A stretch of 52,060 bases of DNA from Phocaeicola coprophilus (GTDB lineage Bacteria; Bacteroidota; Bacteroidia; Bacteroidales; Bacteroidaceae): positions 1-52,060 of the forward strand of contig JACJJM010000025.1 in NCBI GenBank assembly GCA_016900015.1. Reading direction: 5' to 3'. Numbering within the stretch: the first letter of the stretch is position 1; every line of letters begins with the position of its first letter. Below the pieces are notes generated by a model, which saw only the letters and a program-made list of their open reading frames with translations, searched no databases and was not told the origin of the DNA. Made by a program: the position numbers and the translations under genes. Shown here piece after piece: positions 51,751-52,060 of the stretch.

Positions 51751-52060
51751 AAACTTTGTTTTGTTTTAATGAATCGGCTACTAAAAATCGCAATAATCAT
51801 GCAAGAAGACAATTTTTCTAATCCTGCAAGTTTACATATATATCTATTAAACAAGCAGTTATTTGTCATACACTCTAAAGTTAATATCTTTTCGAGTCGT
51901 GTTTTTCGTATTTTATTTCTCATAATATAACCATGATTTACTTTATTTATTTCAAAACTCCAGAAACCATCTTTTATTATGAGAACGATTGTCTCCTATT
52001 ATGAGATGGTCGGACGAATTGAATGATTGATAGTCAGTGATTTATATTCCTATTTTTGAA
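51751..52060 (-). promoter_or_regulatory. capsule operon leader region upstream of upxY
   Basis: This A+T-rich stretch has no gene I can support. It contains three copies of the 10-mer TATTATGAGA, two direct (51975-51984 and 51997-52006) and one inverted (51918-51927, as TCTCATAATA), and a 7-bp inverted repeat ACCATCT/AGATGGT around them. The arms could fold in the leader RNA or be protein-binding sites. No minus-strand -7/-33 promoter is recognised, so the promoter may lie outside the window. On the plus strand, TATTTTTG at 52051-52058 points out of the window. Confidence 0.5.

Noticed and set aside
51732-51923. 63-codon frame as a leader peptide of the capsule operon
   Set aside because: It overlaps the start of upxY in another frame and has no recognisable features; no support beyond being open.
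1-52060. tRNA, rRNA or CRISPR arrays
   Set aside because: No cloverleaf-like segments with conserved TTCGA arms, no rRNA landmarks and no repeat-spacer arrays were recognised on either strand by reading.

Overview
The window looks like the chromosome of a gut Bacteroidota (Bacteroides/Phocaeicola type). Evidence: UpxY-type capsule antiterminator, fimbrillin-like and CotH lipoproteins, a BY-kinase capsule co-polymerase, an HU-CCDC81/SPOR protein, and promoters that fit the Bacteroides -33 TTTG / -7 TAnnTTTG pattern rather than sigma70. No rRNA, tRNA or CRISPR was seen.

Layout. (1) 1-940 is a gene-free block packed with inverted-repeat elements. (2) 0.9-5.1 kb is a hexuronate catabolism locus: uxaB and a LacI-type regulator diverge from uxaC across a short regulatory gap. 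(3) 5.2-8.1 kb is a cobUTSC operon for nucleotide-loop assembly of cobalamin. (4) 8.2-10.5 kb holds a META-domain lipoprotein, a second lipoprotein and rfbC (minus strand). (5) 10.6-13.1 kb is a plus-strand run of an HU/SPOR membrane protein, a zinc-ribbon/FHA protein and a HAD phosphatase. (6) 13.2-16.4 kb has an ABC exporter, a frameshifted Rpn nuclease gene bracketed by repeats, and an S24/S26 peptidase with a Ser/His-type active site. (7) 16.4-19.2 kb is mostly palindromic repeats around an OmpA-family gene and a 49-aa ORF. (8) 19.2-25.2 kb is a minus-strand surface-lipoprotein cluster: a small Asp/Gly-rich protein, a fimbrillin-like protein with a PI-PLC-like domain that seems to have lost its catalytic histidines, and a CotH-kinase lipoprotein. 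(9) 25.5-26.1 kb has a second Rpn fragment and a 195-bp inverted-repeat element.

(10) 26.1-51.8 kb is one long minus-strand capsule locus. Read in transcription order: upxY, a HAD phosphatase, a Wzx-type flippase, an SDR plus a MenD-like ThDP enzyme, a pyruvyltransferase-family protein, GT2, a hexapeptide acyltransferase, GT25-like, GT8, UDP-galactopyranose mutase (glf), an unassigned GT, two GT2, GT8, a Wzy-type polymerase, GT32, two GT4, the initiating sugar-phosphate transferase, then a PqqD / nucleotidyltransferase / HprK-like kinase trio, then Wza-like export protein and Wzc-like tyrosine kinase. The predicted product is a surface polysaccharide that probably contains galactofuranose and possibly pyruvate ketal and acyl groups.

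The most unusual part is the PqqD-NTase-HprK trio. Elsewhere these families accompany peptide maturation (for example some lasso peptide clusters), but here they sit between the first glycosyl-transfer step and the export machinery, with no visible peptide precursor. Functions are inferred from recognised motifs and family resemblance; no database search was possible.
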